The notes under the pieces were generated by a model that made no database searches, was not told where the DNA came from, and saw only the letters and a program-made list of their open reading frames with translations. A stretch of 64,000 nucleotides of DNA from Reticulascus tulasneorum (Eukaryota > Ascomycota > Sordariomycetes > Glomerellales > Reticulascaceae). The position numbers were made by a program, and so were the translations under genes. The DNA lies in NCBI GenBank assembly GCA_001557505.1, contig LSAX01000006.1, forward strand, positions 62,001 to 126,000, read 5' to 3'. Of this stretch, positions 40,182 to 52,254 are shown one piece after another; position 1 is the stretch's first letter; each line of letters starts with the position of its first letter.

Positions 40182-43100
40182 TTACCAAATGCGCTTAGCT
40201 ACCATTTCATATCGATACACGCCCATATATTCTCCCTCAGGAGGTTTGTCTGGTTTCGGAGTTCGACCCTTCCCGCCTTTCAGGCCCTCCGTCTCGTCTG
40301 CATGAATCCACCGCCTCTTGTCATCTGTAACCTCCACTTGGCCATATCCACCAGACCTCTTACCCTTTGCATCATATGATTCCCGTTCAGCCTGTCCCGT
40401 GGCGACTAAATGTTCCTTACGCTTCATCTTCTTGTACCGGTTCCGGGAGTACCGAAGCAAAGCCATTCCAAGCACGAGTTTGATGATGAGAAGAACGAGA
40501 AAAGCGATGAAGAAGACGACTACCATGGTGACAGCGGCAACAACATCGTCGCTCGTCCAAGCCCACCAGTGCCTGGTTTTGCTGTGGTGAGGCGAGCCAT
40601 ATGGGTATCCGTAGACAGCTCGGCCGAGAGCATCACGAAGCAGCGTGTCAAGCCTGTCCAGCGCCGCAACTACGACTATAGATGATGGTGTGGCTGACTC
40701 GACAGACAATGATGTTTGAGTGGACTCCATGATGGGAGCAGGGACATGGGTGGAAAGAAACATGTGATAGGTTTGGACTGACGCCCGGATGAATAAACAT
40801 GAAAGAGGGATGACAGCCAATCCCAGTCGACGGGTCAGTGACGGTGCAACAAAAGCCTGGGACAGCTGTCAGCAATTTGTCCGGAAGCGGGCCAGAGGAG
40901 CACAAACATTTGTATAATAGTCTTTGGAGAGTATGTCAAGAATCCGACCGTAGAAATTCGGTTTGATATTGTTGAATTTCCCGACATATGCGTGTTTGAT
41001 GGTGTCAACCAGCATTTCGCTTCCAATGACGATAAGGAACGGAGATAGGACCTCGCCGGACCAGAGCCACGATGGCAATACCGTGAAACTGTGGGGTAGG
41101 ATGAATGGGCTGTGAAATGGTGCCGTGCTCGATGCTCCCATATCGTCACTGCTCTCCGTGCCAGCTCCTGGCACCGAAAGCCCACCGACCTCGACTACGT
41201 TTCGCATGCCAATGATGAACAGCATGATCCAGAGCTGAAACCGCTCCACAATGTCTGCGCATGTCAGCTGAAATAGGTTGTCCTTCTCGAATCGCTTGAA
41301 AACTGTGCTTTTAATTTCGACGAATTGGTTGGACATCAAGAGTGTCAGCAACGCGTTTGAGTAGGAATTCACCGCAACGTTGAGGGTAATGACCTGGAAG
41401 TACAAAGCGACGGAATGAATGACGTTATAAACGAGCGCCAGGAGAAACATTCCCAGGGGCAGTAGTACTTTAGATCTCCCTGAGCTGTTTCTTGAGAGAG
41501 TTTCGGAACTGAATAGGCACTCAAAGATGTCTTGACCCAACGAAGACAGGAGGCGGTCTCCAACCTAATACCTGTCAGTCATGTTTTAGAACAGCAAAGA
41601 GCACCCATACCTCGAGAACGTTGTATATCACGTATAGCTTGAGAAAGTCCTGAGCGCGTATGAAATGATACATCCGGCTTGCGTCCAAGTGCATGAGAAA
41701 CATGGAACTGAAAATGATGATAGCGCCTTGGAGGAGATCGGCCTTATGAAACTGAGATAAAGCCGAAGGCGTGGACTTTGTTCTCCTGTGGCGAAAGGCT
41801 CTGTAGCCAGGCTGATGCGGCAGACTTTGGTCAGATGCATTGCTATTGCTGTTTATCTTTGTCTCCTTTTCGATACGAATGGACGGTATGCTGCCTCGTA
41901 GCGGGGCATTACTTTCGCTGATTAGCGGTGCCTTGGCTGTCGTACCATGCGATGCTTCCGAAGCCCTACTCCGGCTTCGATCTCGTCCGACACCGTGTGG
42001 CTCCTTATCCAGTTCAACTGAAGCCAGAGGTTCTCGGCGGCGGCTGTGGTCCCGACCTCTAGCCCAAAGTCTGCCCAGCCCGTACCACACATATCCTACC
42101 ATCCACCTCGCATCTTTAGCAATGAGATATGCCCACCACTTGAACAGCACCCCGAGTGCTATGCAGAATCTCATGGGCAGGATCGTGAAGTTATGCAACC
42201 ATGCGTCCAAACAAGCAAGGGCGCCGAAATAAAGAGTACGCTCGAGGTAAGCAGGCAGAACAAGCACATTCGTCAGTCGTTCCAGTTTCACCGCATTGGA
42301 CTCGTAAGGAATGTCGTTAATATAAGAATGGTGTATGTATAGAGGACTAGGTCGTTGGGCCGCGAGTTCGAGCTGAAGATGAGTAGGTATCGACATTGGG
42401 GGGAGGGGAATCGAAGGTGGAATCGGAGACGGCGGGGAAGGGTCCACGGTTGGCGGTCTCGATTGGGAAGCTGGTCTGTTTGGAATGGAGGGAAAATGGG
42501 TTGACTCCTCAAGGTTCAACGGTGGGGGCCGAGCCGCAGGGTGAATCGAGTTGCGGCGGGGCGAGGAGTTTTGGGTTTGGGGTTGTTTGCGGTTTGTGGG
42601 AGGTGTGGAAAGGGTCCTTGCTGTAGAGCCAACCGGCCGTCGTTGGTCGGCAGATTGCCATGGAAAGCCACCAGCGTCTGTCGCTAATCCACTCGGTCGG
42701 AGGGGATCAGGATGGCTTAGCATTGATAGCCGGATGGTCTGGAGTTGTTCAGCAACGGAGAGACGATCGTTCCGGCTCGGATCCAGCGAGCCTCTTTCTG
42801 GAGCAATTGCGACAGGAAGAGCTTCGGGGGCTGTTAACTGTTGCATCCCGGCAGCAGACAACCTCCTAACATTATCATGACTGAGTGTCTTCTTCATGGA
42901 GGCGCTTCGCGGCTTCTGCATCACATCGTCCTTCTTTGTAACTCCAGTAACAGGTTCCGATGTAGATGAGGAGGCAGTCGACGGCTCGTGGGTTGCTAGG
43001 TGGCTATGAGTTGAGGAAGAATCGGACGACTGATCTTCGTCCGAATGTCCACCTTGTATCGTGGGCAAGGCCGAAGTAGGAGGGGCACTCGAGGAGACAG

Positions 43101-43317
43101 TAGGCGGGAAAGGAAGAAGTGACAGTAGTTGAGCTTTGTGCACACTAGTATCCTCGATCAATGCCGTATCCCGTACTTCGCCATTCCGATCCTCCATTCC
43201 TCCCAATATTGTCTCGCCGGGCAAGGTGTGGCAGCTGACGTCTCCTCCCCCATCGCCGTCCGTTCGCAATCTTGCCGATACATTCTGTAGCATCCCTGAT
43301 CCTTCACTAATAGCCAT
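40182..43317 (-). CDS. Emp65/TAPT1-family ER membrane protein
   Basis: Three exons on the minus strand, 41611-43317, 40908-41564 and 40182-40856, total 3039 nt, 1012 aa, with in-phase joins. A long Ser/Pro-rich cytosolic N terminus of about 330 residues leads to the conserved region. This reads ERLTNVLVLPAYLERTLYFG, FSSMFLMHLDASRMYHFIRA and, across the first splice junction, YVIYNVLEVGDRLLSSLGQD, the family signature. Further membrane segments include LGMFLLALVYNVIHSVALYF, NALLTLLMSNQFVEIKSTVF and LGLAVIPLSCLFIRASVQTY. The C-terminal span (VVVFFIAFLVLLIIKLVLGM) is followed by a basic tail. In yeast Emp65 works with Slp1 in ER protein quality control; the human homologue is TAPT1. All conserved blocks are intact. 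Confidence 0.88.
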
Positions 43318-44020
43318 GACAGCGTGAAATTGCTGCCGTTCGCGTCATGCTTCTCGCTGGTGTTGAGACGAGGCTGCGTCGTGATACAATCAGCCAATGA
43401 CTCGAGGCTTGACGAATTTGGAGGTGCTGTCCTTATAGCCTTGCGTCGAAGTGGGGAGAGGCTTGCATAGGAGAAAGTTTGAAGACACAACCGCCACTTC
43501 CTGGCGCTTGGACCAGATGACAGTCCAGAATTATACAGTGTTAGAAGTCCGCATTCCGTGCACTGTACGTCATATGTCATCACTGTCCGCGTAGCAAAGT
43601 TGGTTGGTCCCGCCATCTTTACCCTCTCATCATATAGGGATTGCGCCATCTACGAATATATAGCTTCTGGAATCTCGAAGCCCGCGTCATTGAAGCCGAG
43701 CATTGGAATTACATGCGGTGGGTTCTCTGCTTAAGTTAAGGCTTGTGCCAATGGGGCATGCTGTGAGCGTGAACAGACGCGAACAGCACGTTTGGTGAAT
43801 TGCTGGCGCAGGTATCACATGAAGAGGATAATTTTGGCGCGTTGGTAACAGATAATATTGATTCATTCAAGACCGTTCCCTTGCCTCGTTGATGTGTCCA
43901 CTCCGCTAAGCATATCAGATCGCAGTCGTCCCGAGAGGGAACCTGAAGGGCGCATGTAGCAGATTTGGCATTTCTGCGTCACAGCACTCCTAACCCTTCC
44001 CATTCCCACTTGCCGTCGTG
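43318..44020. other. intergenic: upstream region of the Emp65-like gene
   Basis: About 700 bp containing the leader and promoter of the Emp65-like gene and the 3' flank of the dienelactone hydrolase gene. A 163-codon minus-strand frame at 43158-43649 overlaps the Emp65 start out of frame and is a shadow. Confidence 0.5.
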
Positions 44021-45048
44021 TTATAGAAGGTACGAGTCAAACCATGCCACAGCCTGGTAGAACGCTTGCTCCTTCGCGAACTTTTCAACCTTGATGGAAG
44101 GGTCACTGCGTACTGAGAAGCCGTGCACGACACCGGAGAAGAGATTGATTTGATACGGATGGCCACCATCCTTGAGAATCACCTCGGACTTGTGGCGCTT
44201 CTCGGCAGGGAAGATTTCGTCTGTCTCGGCTGCGGAGATTGACAGCGGACCAGTAATGGCAGCAAGCTCGTCTTCGTCGACGAAGCTGGGATGGGCAATG
44301 TAGCCGACCTGGATGCCTTCTTTGTAGTGGCGGACAACATACTAGAACCGCAACAGTCAGCCTCGTTCTCGAAAAGGTCGCAGCTTGACAAGGAGGGATA
44401 TGGCTCTACCTTAGCACCGAAGCAATAGCCAACGCCTCCAAGCTTCTTTACACCATACTCTTCCTTCAAGCTCTTGATTGCCGCTACAACGATGGGGTCC
44501 ACTCCCTCTTTGGTATGCGGGTTCTTGCCATCGCTTCCCGCTGTCATCCATTTCATGAAGTCGAAGTTCTCTGGACGATTCAGGGCAAGGGGATCGCCGT
44601 TGAAGAGGTCAATGATCATAGTCAGGTACCCATTGGCAGCGAACTGGTCAGCGATCAACTGGCTGTTGGTCCAGATGCCGATAACGTCGGGGCAAATCAA
44701 GATGCCAGTATCCTTATGTGCCTTGTCGGCCGGAGGCGTAGCAAGGTAGGCGTCATATTTGCCGGCAACTTTGACGGATTTCCCTTGGGGAGTGCCACTT
44801 ATTTTTTGCACCGAGTGTCAGCCGGACAAGACAATTGAAGGGGAGTGATGGCTAAATGACTTCGCTGGAGAGAAACGATCGAAAAAGGGAACGACAAAGC
44901 CTCCAAGTACCTAAGGTATGGCCAGGTAGGGTAGAGGAAGGGTGGTGGAGGAGTAACCATTGAAGAAACACTCAAGTATACCAGGGAGAGTAGCTTACCT
45001 GTGCTTTACGCCAACGGTGCAGCACTGTGCGGGAGGATGAGAGGCCAT
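44021..45048 (-). CDS. dienelactone hydrolase family protein
   Basis: Three exons on the minus strand, 44999-45048, 44410-44797 and 44021-44341, total 759 nt, 252 aa. The start MASHPPAQCCTVGVKH joins SGTPQGKSVKVAGKYDAYLA, then DTGILICPDVIGIWTNSQLI. It has an alpha/beta-hydrolase fold with the family's Cys-Asp-His triad: Cys142 in VGYCFGAK, Asp187 in AAETDEIFP and His219 in GVVHGFSVR. The cytosolic protein probably hydrolyses lactones or small esters. Fungal relatives include AIM2 of yeast and many secondary-metabolism helpers; the substrate is not predictable. The first intron is 201 nt, unusually long for this window, and contains ACCTAAGGTA-like elements. The 16-codon first exon was placed by the PPAQCC motif common in this subfamily. 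Confidence 0.9.
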
Positions 45049-46192
45049 TGTAACGGATGACTTTCAGACGTTGGCGAGATGGTTGAACTGGATGTCAATG
45101 GGATTTGGACAGATTGTGACGTTTGCTGGCGAGAACAATCTTCGGTCAGGACAGGCTCCGGCACAGGGTTATCCACTAGATATCTCGGTGATCCAGCAAG
45201 CATGGGTTCATCGTGGTGGGTTCATGGTGGGGTAAATGCATCATCGGCGGGGAACATCACCACATATTTAGGTACCTAGTTAATCACACCTAATTACGCC
45301 TTACGAGGTACCCTACTAACTCAAGGACACTGCGCTTACTCCGTGCTCTAGTTAGTTACTCATCTTCCAGGTATATATACTCCTAGGTAGTTAACGTAAG
45401 GTAGTTATGTAGCTGACCAGCTGCATACATCCACGACATGATGTAGGTAAGTCACGTTCCCTCCACATTGGCCGACCTTCGGCGATGGGAAATGTCAACC
45501 TTTTGGGTTCCTAAGGTAGGTAGCCTACTTGCGTCCGGATGAGATGTCGGCATCCACGAACCGAATCGTGATAGCCAGCTGTGTGCTTCCCAACGTGGCA
45601 CACACGATAGCCTCACATGATTCTTCACAATTATTGCCAAGTATTTCAAGTTGGTGAGTTAGTAGTTTTTTAAGGTAACTGCCCGGCCTGCAGCACCGTA
45701 CCTCGAACACGGGAGAGTGGGTAAGAAGACATTAGAGTCCAGTAGTCCGTATTGTGAGCTTACATTATCAAACAAAGTCCGCCACGGACCACGTAGTTCA
45801 TCCTACCTTGCATCGACCACGAACCGCTGCCATCTCTTCACGAAGTCCTGCAGGTTTCTTTGAAGCGCAAACCATCTCCGTTTCTCTTAAATAACGCATT
45901 CACGGTCAACACACCAGTGGTTCGCATCTCTTTTCTCTACTTTACATCACCCGTACATCTTAGGTTAGCGCCAGTACTTTGCTGAAGATGGCTTGGCCCG
46001 TACGTCCTCTCAGGGACGGGCATTGGGGGGTTCCGATGGTGGTCGCTAAGCAAGCGGACTGGCTTGAATGATCACAAAGGCAAGTTAGAAAACTTAGAAT
46101 GCATGATTGATGTTCTTACGCACATGCAATCCAGTTTATAAAGCCTATATCGTCGATCGCCCGCTGCGTAGAGCAAGAATACATTTCAGCCC
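45049..46192. other. intergenic upstream of the dienelactone hydrolase gene
   Basis: About 1.1 kb up to the stop of the GMC gene. It is rich in ACCTAAGGTA-like palindromes (about 45270-45310, 45370-45406 and 45509-45530) and includes a GTAGTCCGTAT element at 45742. No coding sequence was recognised. Confidence 0.5.
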
Positions 46193-48215
46193 TCACATGG
46201 TCCAATCCCTCTTGATGAGGTCAGCGCACCTTTCAGCAACCATGAAGACCGGCGCCATAGGATGCGCACTTGGAATCTTGGGGAAGACGCTCGCGTCTGC
46301 TATCCTAAGGTTCGTAAACCCATGAACCTTCAAGTCCTGTCCTACTACACCACCTTCTTTCTCCGGTGCCATTCGGCATGTTGATGTGGCATGGAATGTA
46401 CTAGTAGCGTGCTTCTTAACAAATTCATCTATTTCCTCGCCTGATATCGCCTGCCAGGTGCCTTCTCGAGTGCCTTTTTGCATCCCCGGTGCGTCGTACC
46501 AAACCGAGTTGAAAGGGTATCCCGTCGCACGAAAGCGTTCGATATAGTGGATGGCGAAGCGAGCAGCTTTACGGGCGACTAGGAGATCCCGTGGGTCGGT
46601 AAACATTGGATGATGAATCTTCGGCGGCGCCATCGGATCTCCGGATGTAAGCTCGACGTTCCCTCTAGAGAACGGCTGGGCAAGCGTAACCATCACTCCC
46701 GAACACCCCTTACGGCTGTCATACTTCTCGTCCTCCGATGCACCACCAAGCATGAATTCAATATCTGGTACGTTCTGCGTTAGAGAAGCGTCCATTTTGT
46801 TGTGAAAGCCGTTGCCACTATTTCCATTTGGCATAATTTCCATCGTAGCGTCATCAATAGCGCTAGACTTGGCCCAGACACAGAATTTCGTCGTCGGCGC
46901 GACGAAGAGGCCTGTCTTGAATATGAAAAAGATGATAAGCTGCCAAATAACAACGAAAGGTTTCATCAACTGGATATATGAGTCTGCCAGCAGAACCTCG
47001 AACGCAATCAAGAAGTAGATATGATCGCTGAGGTGAGTTCCAACACCAGGCATGTCGCGAATGACTGGGATATCGTGAGACTCCAGGTGACTCTTTGGTC
47101 CGATGCCACTACTATTGTATGAGAATTACAGTCCAATTGTTTTCTGAGATGGGTTTTTCTTACCTGAGCATGAGTACTTGTGGTGTCCAACCCGGCACCG
47201 CAGCATATGATTGTCTCCCGCTTTGCCTTTACGAAACATTCTCGAGTGCTGCCCCTTTTCAGATTATCGATGATGTAAACGCCAGTCACTTCGGTGCGGT
47301 CATTGCTGACTTGGAGCCTCGTGACCACGACTCCGCTACAGATTGTTAGGTGAGATACTCTTTGGATAGCCACAGACTTTGGCAGGTATGCCGTGTATGC
47401 CGAGCATCGGTATCCTTGGAGGTCCACCATGTGATCAATAGCGAAATGGCCCATCGCCGGTGATTCGGGATCGTTCGCATCTAGGTTGGTTTGCAGGCCA
47501 ACGTCCTTTGCCGCTTGCTCGAGATTATGGGCTTTGTTAGTGCGATATACTGCAATGGCATTGGGGACAGGACATACTACTTGTCTACCAGGAATGCAGA
47601 AGGAAGATGCCGAACAATTATAGGCCCTATCGCCGGAGTCAGTTTGCAGAGACGACGTCGGATTAAAGGGGGGAAATACCGTCATGACCACGCCTTGGGT
47701 TGCTCTGATGAGGAGTCGCGTTCTCCATCTTCTTGAAGTACGGCTCACATTTCTTGAAGCTCCAGTCCGAGTTCCCCATGTCTGCCCATTCGTTATAGCA
47801 GGCTGGGGCACCTCGAGTGAGCATTAATCCATTGGTTCTCGTCGCACCACCCAAAGCCTGACTGGTAGAGATTCGACCTTGCCTTCCATAGCAACTGTCG
47901 ACTGGTTCCGACTTGACATTGACCGCCTGAGGGAGCCAACTGTGCGCGATTTGGCCGACCAAAGGTATGCGAGTATACCAATCATCTTTCACCTTACCCC
48001 TAGACAGAACCAGAACAGTGAACCTTGAATCCTCGCTGAGCCGCGAGGCAAGAACACATGCAGCACTACCGCCTATAAGGAGTCAGGAACTGGGAATGGG
48101 CAGAAACACATAGCTTTAAAGATCTCTTACCTCCCACTATGATGAAGTCGAAGGACTGGCCATCGATCTCAGTCGCTTTGCGTTCGGGGTATCTTTCTGC
48201 GAACGGCCAGGTCAT
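46193..48215 (-). pseudogene. GMC oxidoreductase gene with a one-base frameshift
   Basis: Exons on the minus strand: 48131-48215, 47680-48072, 47164-47549 and 46193-47111. Splicing exon 1 to 2 builds the FAD-binding FDFIIVGGGSAACVLASRLS. Later blocks are LGGATRTNGLMLTRGAPACY, NLDANDPESPAMGHFAIDHM and VPGWTPQVLMLS plus SGIGPKSHLESH, then PGVGTHLSDH. The catalytic C terminus reads HATSTCRMAPEKEGGVV and ASVFPKIPSAHPMAPVFMVA. The family is full length with both active-site His regions. However, the third exon must shift frame between CCGA and GWTPQ: it is one base too long at the G3 run 47191-47193. The gene is either inactivated or carries a sequencing error. The intron 47550-47679 is less certain. 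The substrate, an alcohol or aldehyde, is unknown. Confidence 0.7.
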
Positions 48216-50060
48216 TGAAGCTCGATGCCCTGGGTTGCCGGCCAGCTAGATGGGAAGGCACTTTATAGGAAGTCCTAAATCTGTCTATCTCCTCGAGAAG
48301 CACGACAACAACGGATAGCAGTAGTGGACGTTACTGACCAAACAGGCGCCCAAAGTCCTTTATGTAATGGACTAGGAGGGAACTTACGATTGCTTGGCCC
48401 ATTGGGACTTTTGCAAAAGCACGCTAGATTTCCTCAAGGATACCGATCCCCCAGGTATCTGCAATACGGCCTCCCTAAATAGGCAATGTATAGGATGGGA
48501 AATGCCGCATCTTCAACTACGTGAGTAAGCTTGTAGCCGCAACCTGTGCCATGAAGAGATACTTACCGAGGCTACTGCTCGAGATTTTATGCCCTACGCA
48601 CTTCTCGCGGGGGGATTACCACTACATGATCTACCATTCTGTGATGTTTTGCTAGATCTTAGCCTTATGGAGGTGTTACGGCAGCTAAATAGTTGAAGAT
48701 AAACGTAGTAAGATCATAATAAAAATAGGTACGAATTAGTTACACGTATAGACAAAAGCGGAGGTTTCCGCTTCATTTAATAATATTCCGCACGATATTC
48801 GGAAGCATAGCTAATCCTCCACGACAGGTTGATAGTTGTACGTAAATAAGCAAGTGAGATGAAGTGATATGGATGCTCACGTAGTCAAGCATATAGAACC
48901 CGTAGTCCGTACTTCTCCTTGCATTATGTGATGCTGTCGTCGAACTGCTGCCCCGCGTCCCGGCAGACTGCTATGCTGTGTCTAAGCTACATACCCGACT
49001 GTGGTAATAGGTGCCGAGGGTACTTGGCCAGTCACTGCAGTCTCAACTACCAGCCAGTTCGTTGCAGCGGTTCCGAATCGGGCTACCTACCGTACGTAAG
49101 GTATACTCTGGGTGAGTACCTAATTACCTGCGGTAGCTCTTAGGCGAGTAAGAATAAGGACGCGCTATGTCGGGGTGTTCAATGGCATAGCTACCTTAGG
49201 ACCTGACTTCAATGGTTTCGCTGCCGGCGCATTTTAATCCCCATTTATTTCGGCGATGTACCCAAGTCGGTTACTTTTAGTTCAATTGGTGCCCTTAAAC
49301 CCTTCCTCGTAGCGAGTCGGTCTGCCCAATAGTAATCTTCAATACCTCATATAATTACATAGGTACTCTTGCACAGTAGGTGAGGTACCAGGTCCCGGTC
49401 CAGTACAGCTGCAAGCAATCGGATTCTGCCATCACCATTTCGCTGGGCACGGATCCACCTGCCGTCAGATCATGTCTGATGGGACCCGGCAATCTGGAAC
49501 TTGGCGAATGAATCTTTGATCTGACGGATCGGCTAAAATCCAAACATTGTACCTCGTCGATACTGCGAAACCAGCTCAGCTACTCCCTTCGAGAGTTTCG
49601 GATGTACGTGTTTTAAACGCCGGCCCCTACATAGGTACGTTGCTCCAAATACTTCAGCTTCTGTGGAGTCCTCCAGCCAATACATATTAACAAGCGGACC
49701 ATTCCGAGAACAGGGGAAACAAATTGGCGGGCTACTGATGCATGGACAGGGGGTTCCGAGCTAAACCCTTGCTGCGCTATGGCTGGTCTAGGTGCAGCCT
49801 CGCCTCAGATCGTGCACCAAGTCCCGACAGCCTTTACCTCATAGACTTTCTCGTCAGGCTCAGCTCCATCTCCTGACTCTCCTTACCTCCAAATACCAAA
49901 TGGAGTCTTCAATCCCTTCCAGAATGAAATCTGCTTGCTGCTGAGCTCGAAGCTCATCGAACCCGACTGCTTCATTTCTTCGATACGGCGATCTCGATTA
50001 GTCGCGTCTTCCTCCCAACCCGATTCACTACCTCGCCAGCTGGAGGTCCAATTCGCGGCC
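48216..50060. other. intergenic: divergent region, GMC / modin-like genes
   Basis: 1.8 kb between head-to-head starts, AT-richer around 48.6-48.9 kb. It contains a GTAGTCCGTA element (48902) and ACCTAAGGTA-like sequences (about 49084-49130). No coding sequence is supported. A frame from 49935 reads in phase into the modin-like gene and may be leader. Confidence 0.5.
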
Positions 50061-52254
50061 ATGAGCACCCCCGTCGTGAATGCCACTTCCCAGGCAAACC
50101 AGAACAACCAGGAAAACGATAAGGAACTTCCCGTGGCCATCGTGGCCCTTGTCATCTCCGTCGTTGCCCTTCTTGCCTCGCTCCTTCAGGTAGCCCAACA
50201 GTATTATGCATCGGCTGCTGGCTATGCGAACTGTGACGAGAAGGTCATGGGTAAATGGCATGTTACCAAGAAGCGTAGGCTCCGCCCATACGAATTTCGA
50301 TTCGAAGTCCAGTTCGAAGCCCCGGTCATCTTCCTCTGCCCACCGACCAACAAACTTGGCCCAGTCAAGGGCCACGATATCATATTTCTTACCGGGGACG
50401 AGGACAGTCGCAAGAAGAGCAAAAGCGAGTTGCAAGCAGACGGGAAACCGCAAGACCTGGACGAAGTCTTGACCGACAAGGAGCGAATCCACACGGCTGA
50501 TAACGAACGGGCGTCGTGGGTGACACTCCTCTCGGCTCTCCAACGCATGGAGTACGATTCTCGAACATGGCAGAGAGAGCAATATCAGAGACCACACCGG
50601 CCGCCGAGGAGGGACTCTTCGCCGACACTGAAGTCTGATGAATTGGATCCGTTGCTGGAAGGGGTCGCCAAAAACTACACGCTTACTGCGGCGTTGCAGC
50701 CCAAGGCTAAGAGCTGGGATACGATGCCATCAAGCGTCAAGAGGCCGTACGCTACCACGACATGGTGCCATATGGTTGAGATGCTGGCTCTTCTAGGGGT
50801 ATATTGGATCGAGTTTGACCGATCCCATGACAGATATCGAGGAGAAGGTAACGGATACGTCGTTACGGGAGAAAAGGTCAGCGATCTGGGAGTCATGTTT
50901 ACCTTCCAAGTTTATGGCAAGAGTCGTTTCGCCGACAATAGAGTCATACCTGTCGACGAGGTCAAAGAACTCTGCTTCGGCTTCGTGCCTACGCTATACC
51001 GAGCAACTTCCGACGCCCGACGGCTGAAGTTTCCCAACGACGAACCAAGAGACCTGAGCGTTCTCCAGCTCGCGAGCCGGGATGAGATCGCCGAGACGCT
51101 GGTCTTGATCGGCTGCAATACCAATACCGTAAACTACTTCTTGAAAGAGAAGAAGCGGGATGCCCACCTATTCCCAGGTATGCGATGTCATTTCCTACGA
51201 CTGACTTCTGAGCGTCTACTAAACCAGTCTAGTGGCCTTTGAAATCTTGGGCATGCTAGGTCGAACGCTGCACATCGAGAACAGTTGTTTCCGAGCCTTA
51301 CCTAACCCTACGTTCTACCGGTGGGACACAAAGAACTTTTCCCTCAGCAAGATGCTCGATTCGTTTCTAGAGCAGGCTGAGACGCCAAACGTTCTCAAAA
51401 ACCAGAATAGCACCATCGTCAAACGGATCAAGGCGCACATCAATAAGATCAAAACAGAGGTCGATCTCTTGTCTCTGGATAAGGATCGGGAAGGCTTGTA
51501 CAGTCTTACGCTTCTCGGCGCCTTGCACCGGGCTCTCGACGACATGGACGAAGTTCTCACAGCTCGAGAAAAGAACTTCCGACCGCCTATCACTCGAGAG
51601 GCTACACAGGCGTCAGCTGCTCACGAACGAAATGATAGTCATAGCAAGTTGCTCGAGAAGGATCCCAAGAAGATGAGCGAGAAGCCGCACGAGAAGGAGC
51701 GACGGCAGATGGTGCAGGATGTCCTCCGCAGTCATGTCCAGGAAGTCCTCCGTGGCATCAACGAAACGGACAAGGCCGAAGAGGATGCCCAGCCTCATAG
51801 CCCGACAGTACCTTGGCTCCATATGCATCCCAAGCTCCCTCTCCCTCGCTTCAAGGAGATTGACGATGCGGCACCGGAAGACAAACAAGCGAAGCTGATG
51901 GAAGTCTATTTCCACGTTGTCCGACAGAAAGTGGTCGACAGGGCAGAAAAGTCGGCGACTAAACGCCGAGAATCAACTGCTTCTCCTCCAGGCACGGTGC
52001 CGACCCAAGGCATCCAAAAGAGGCCCACCGAGAAGAGCATCGTGGAGCATGCAGCGGAGGATGATGAAGAATCTGGCGCTACCGAGACAGCAGACAGCTT
52101 GTGGGATCTGCCCGACGTCAAACACGAAGATATCTGGTGTACGTTGGTGTTTAGGATGATCTGCTGGTTGATGTTGCATGATTTCCACAAAAAGGATGTC
52201 CAGATCTCGAAGAGCGAGCTCTTGGGCAGTCGATTGCCGGTTTACATTGCCTAG
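50061..52254 (+). CDS. modin-like membrane-anchored protein
   Basis: Two exons, 50061-51177 and 51233-52254 (55-nt intron ending CAGTCTAG), total 2139 nt, 712 aa. The N-terminal 22 residues are polar, then one membrane span (VAIVALVISVVALLASLLQV) is followed by QQYYASAAGYANCDEKVMGK and FRFEVQFEAPVIFLCPPTN. Further blocks are TTWCHMVEMLALLGVYWIEF, GYVVTGEKVSDLGVMFTFQV and, across the intron, LFPVAFEILGMLGRTLHIEN. The C-terminal third is charged and helical. The pattern resembles the fungal family annotated as modin, named from Podospora mod genes; I am moderately sure. The biochemical role is unknown. The start at 50061 gives an N terminus close to the span; an upstream in-frame extension is open but of low complexity. 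Confidence 0.68.

Noticed and set aside
43158..43649. 163-codon minus-strand gene upstream of the Emp65-like gene
   Set aside because: It overlaps the Emp65-like N terminus out of frame and lacks any recognisable feature.
48216..49900. AT-rich spacer as a RIP-mutated transposon relic
   Set aside because: Only mildly AT-rich, with no terminal repeats and no transposase or reverse-transcriptase fragments seen in any frame.
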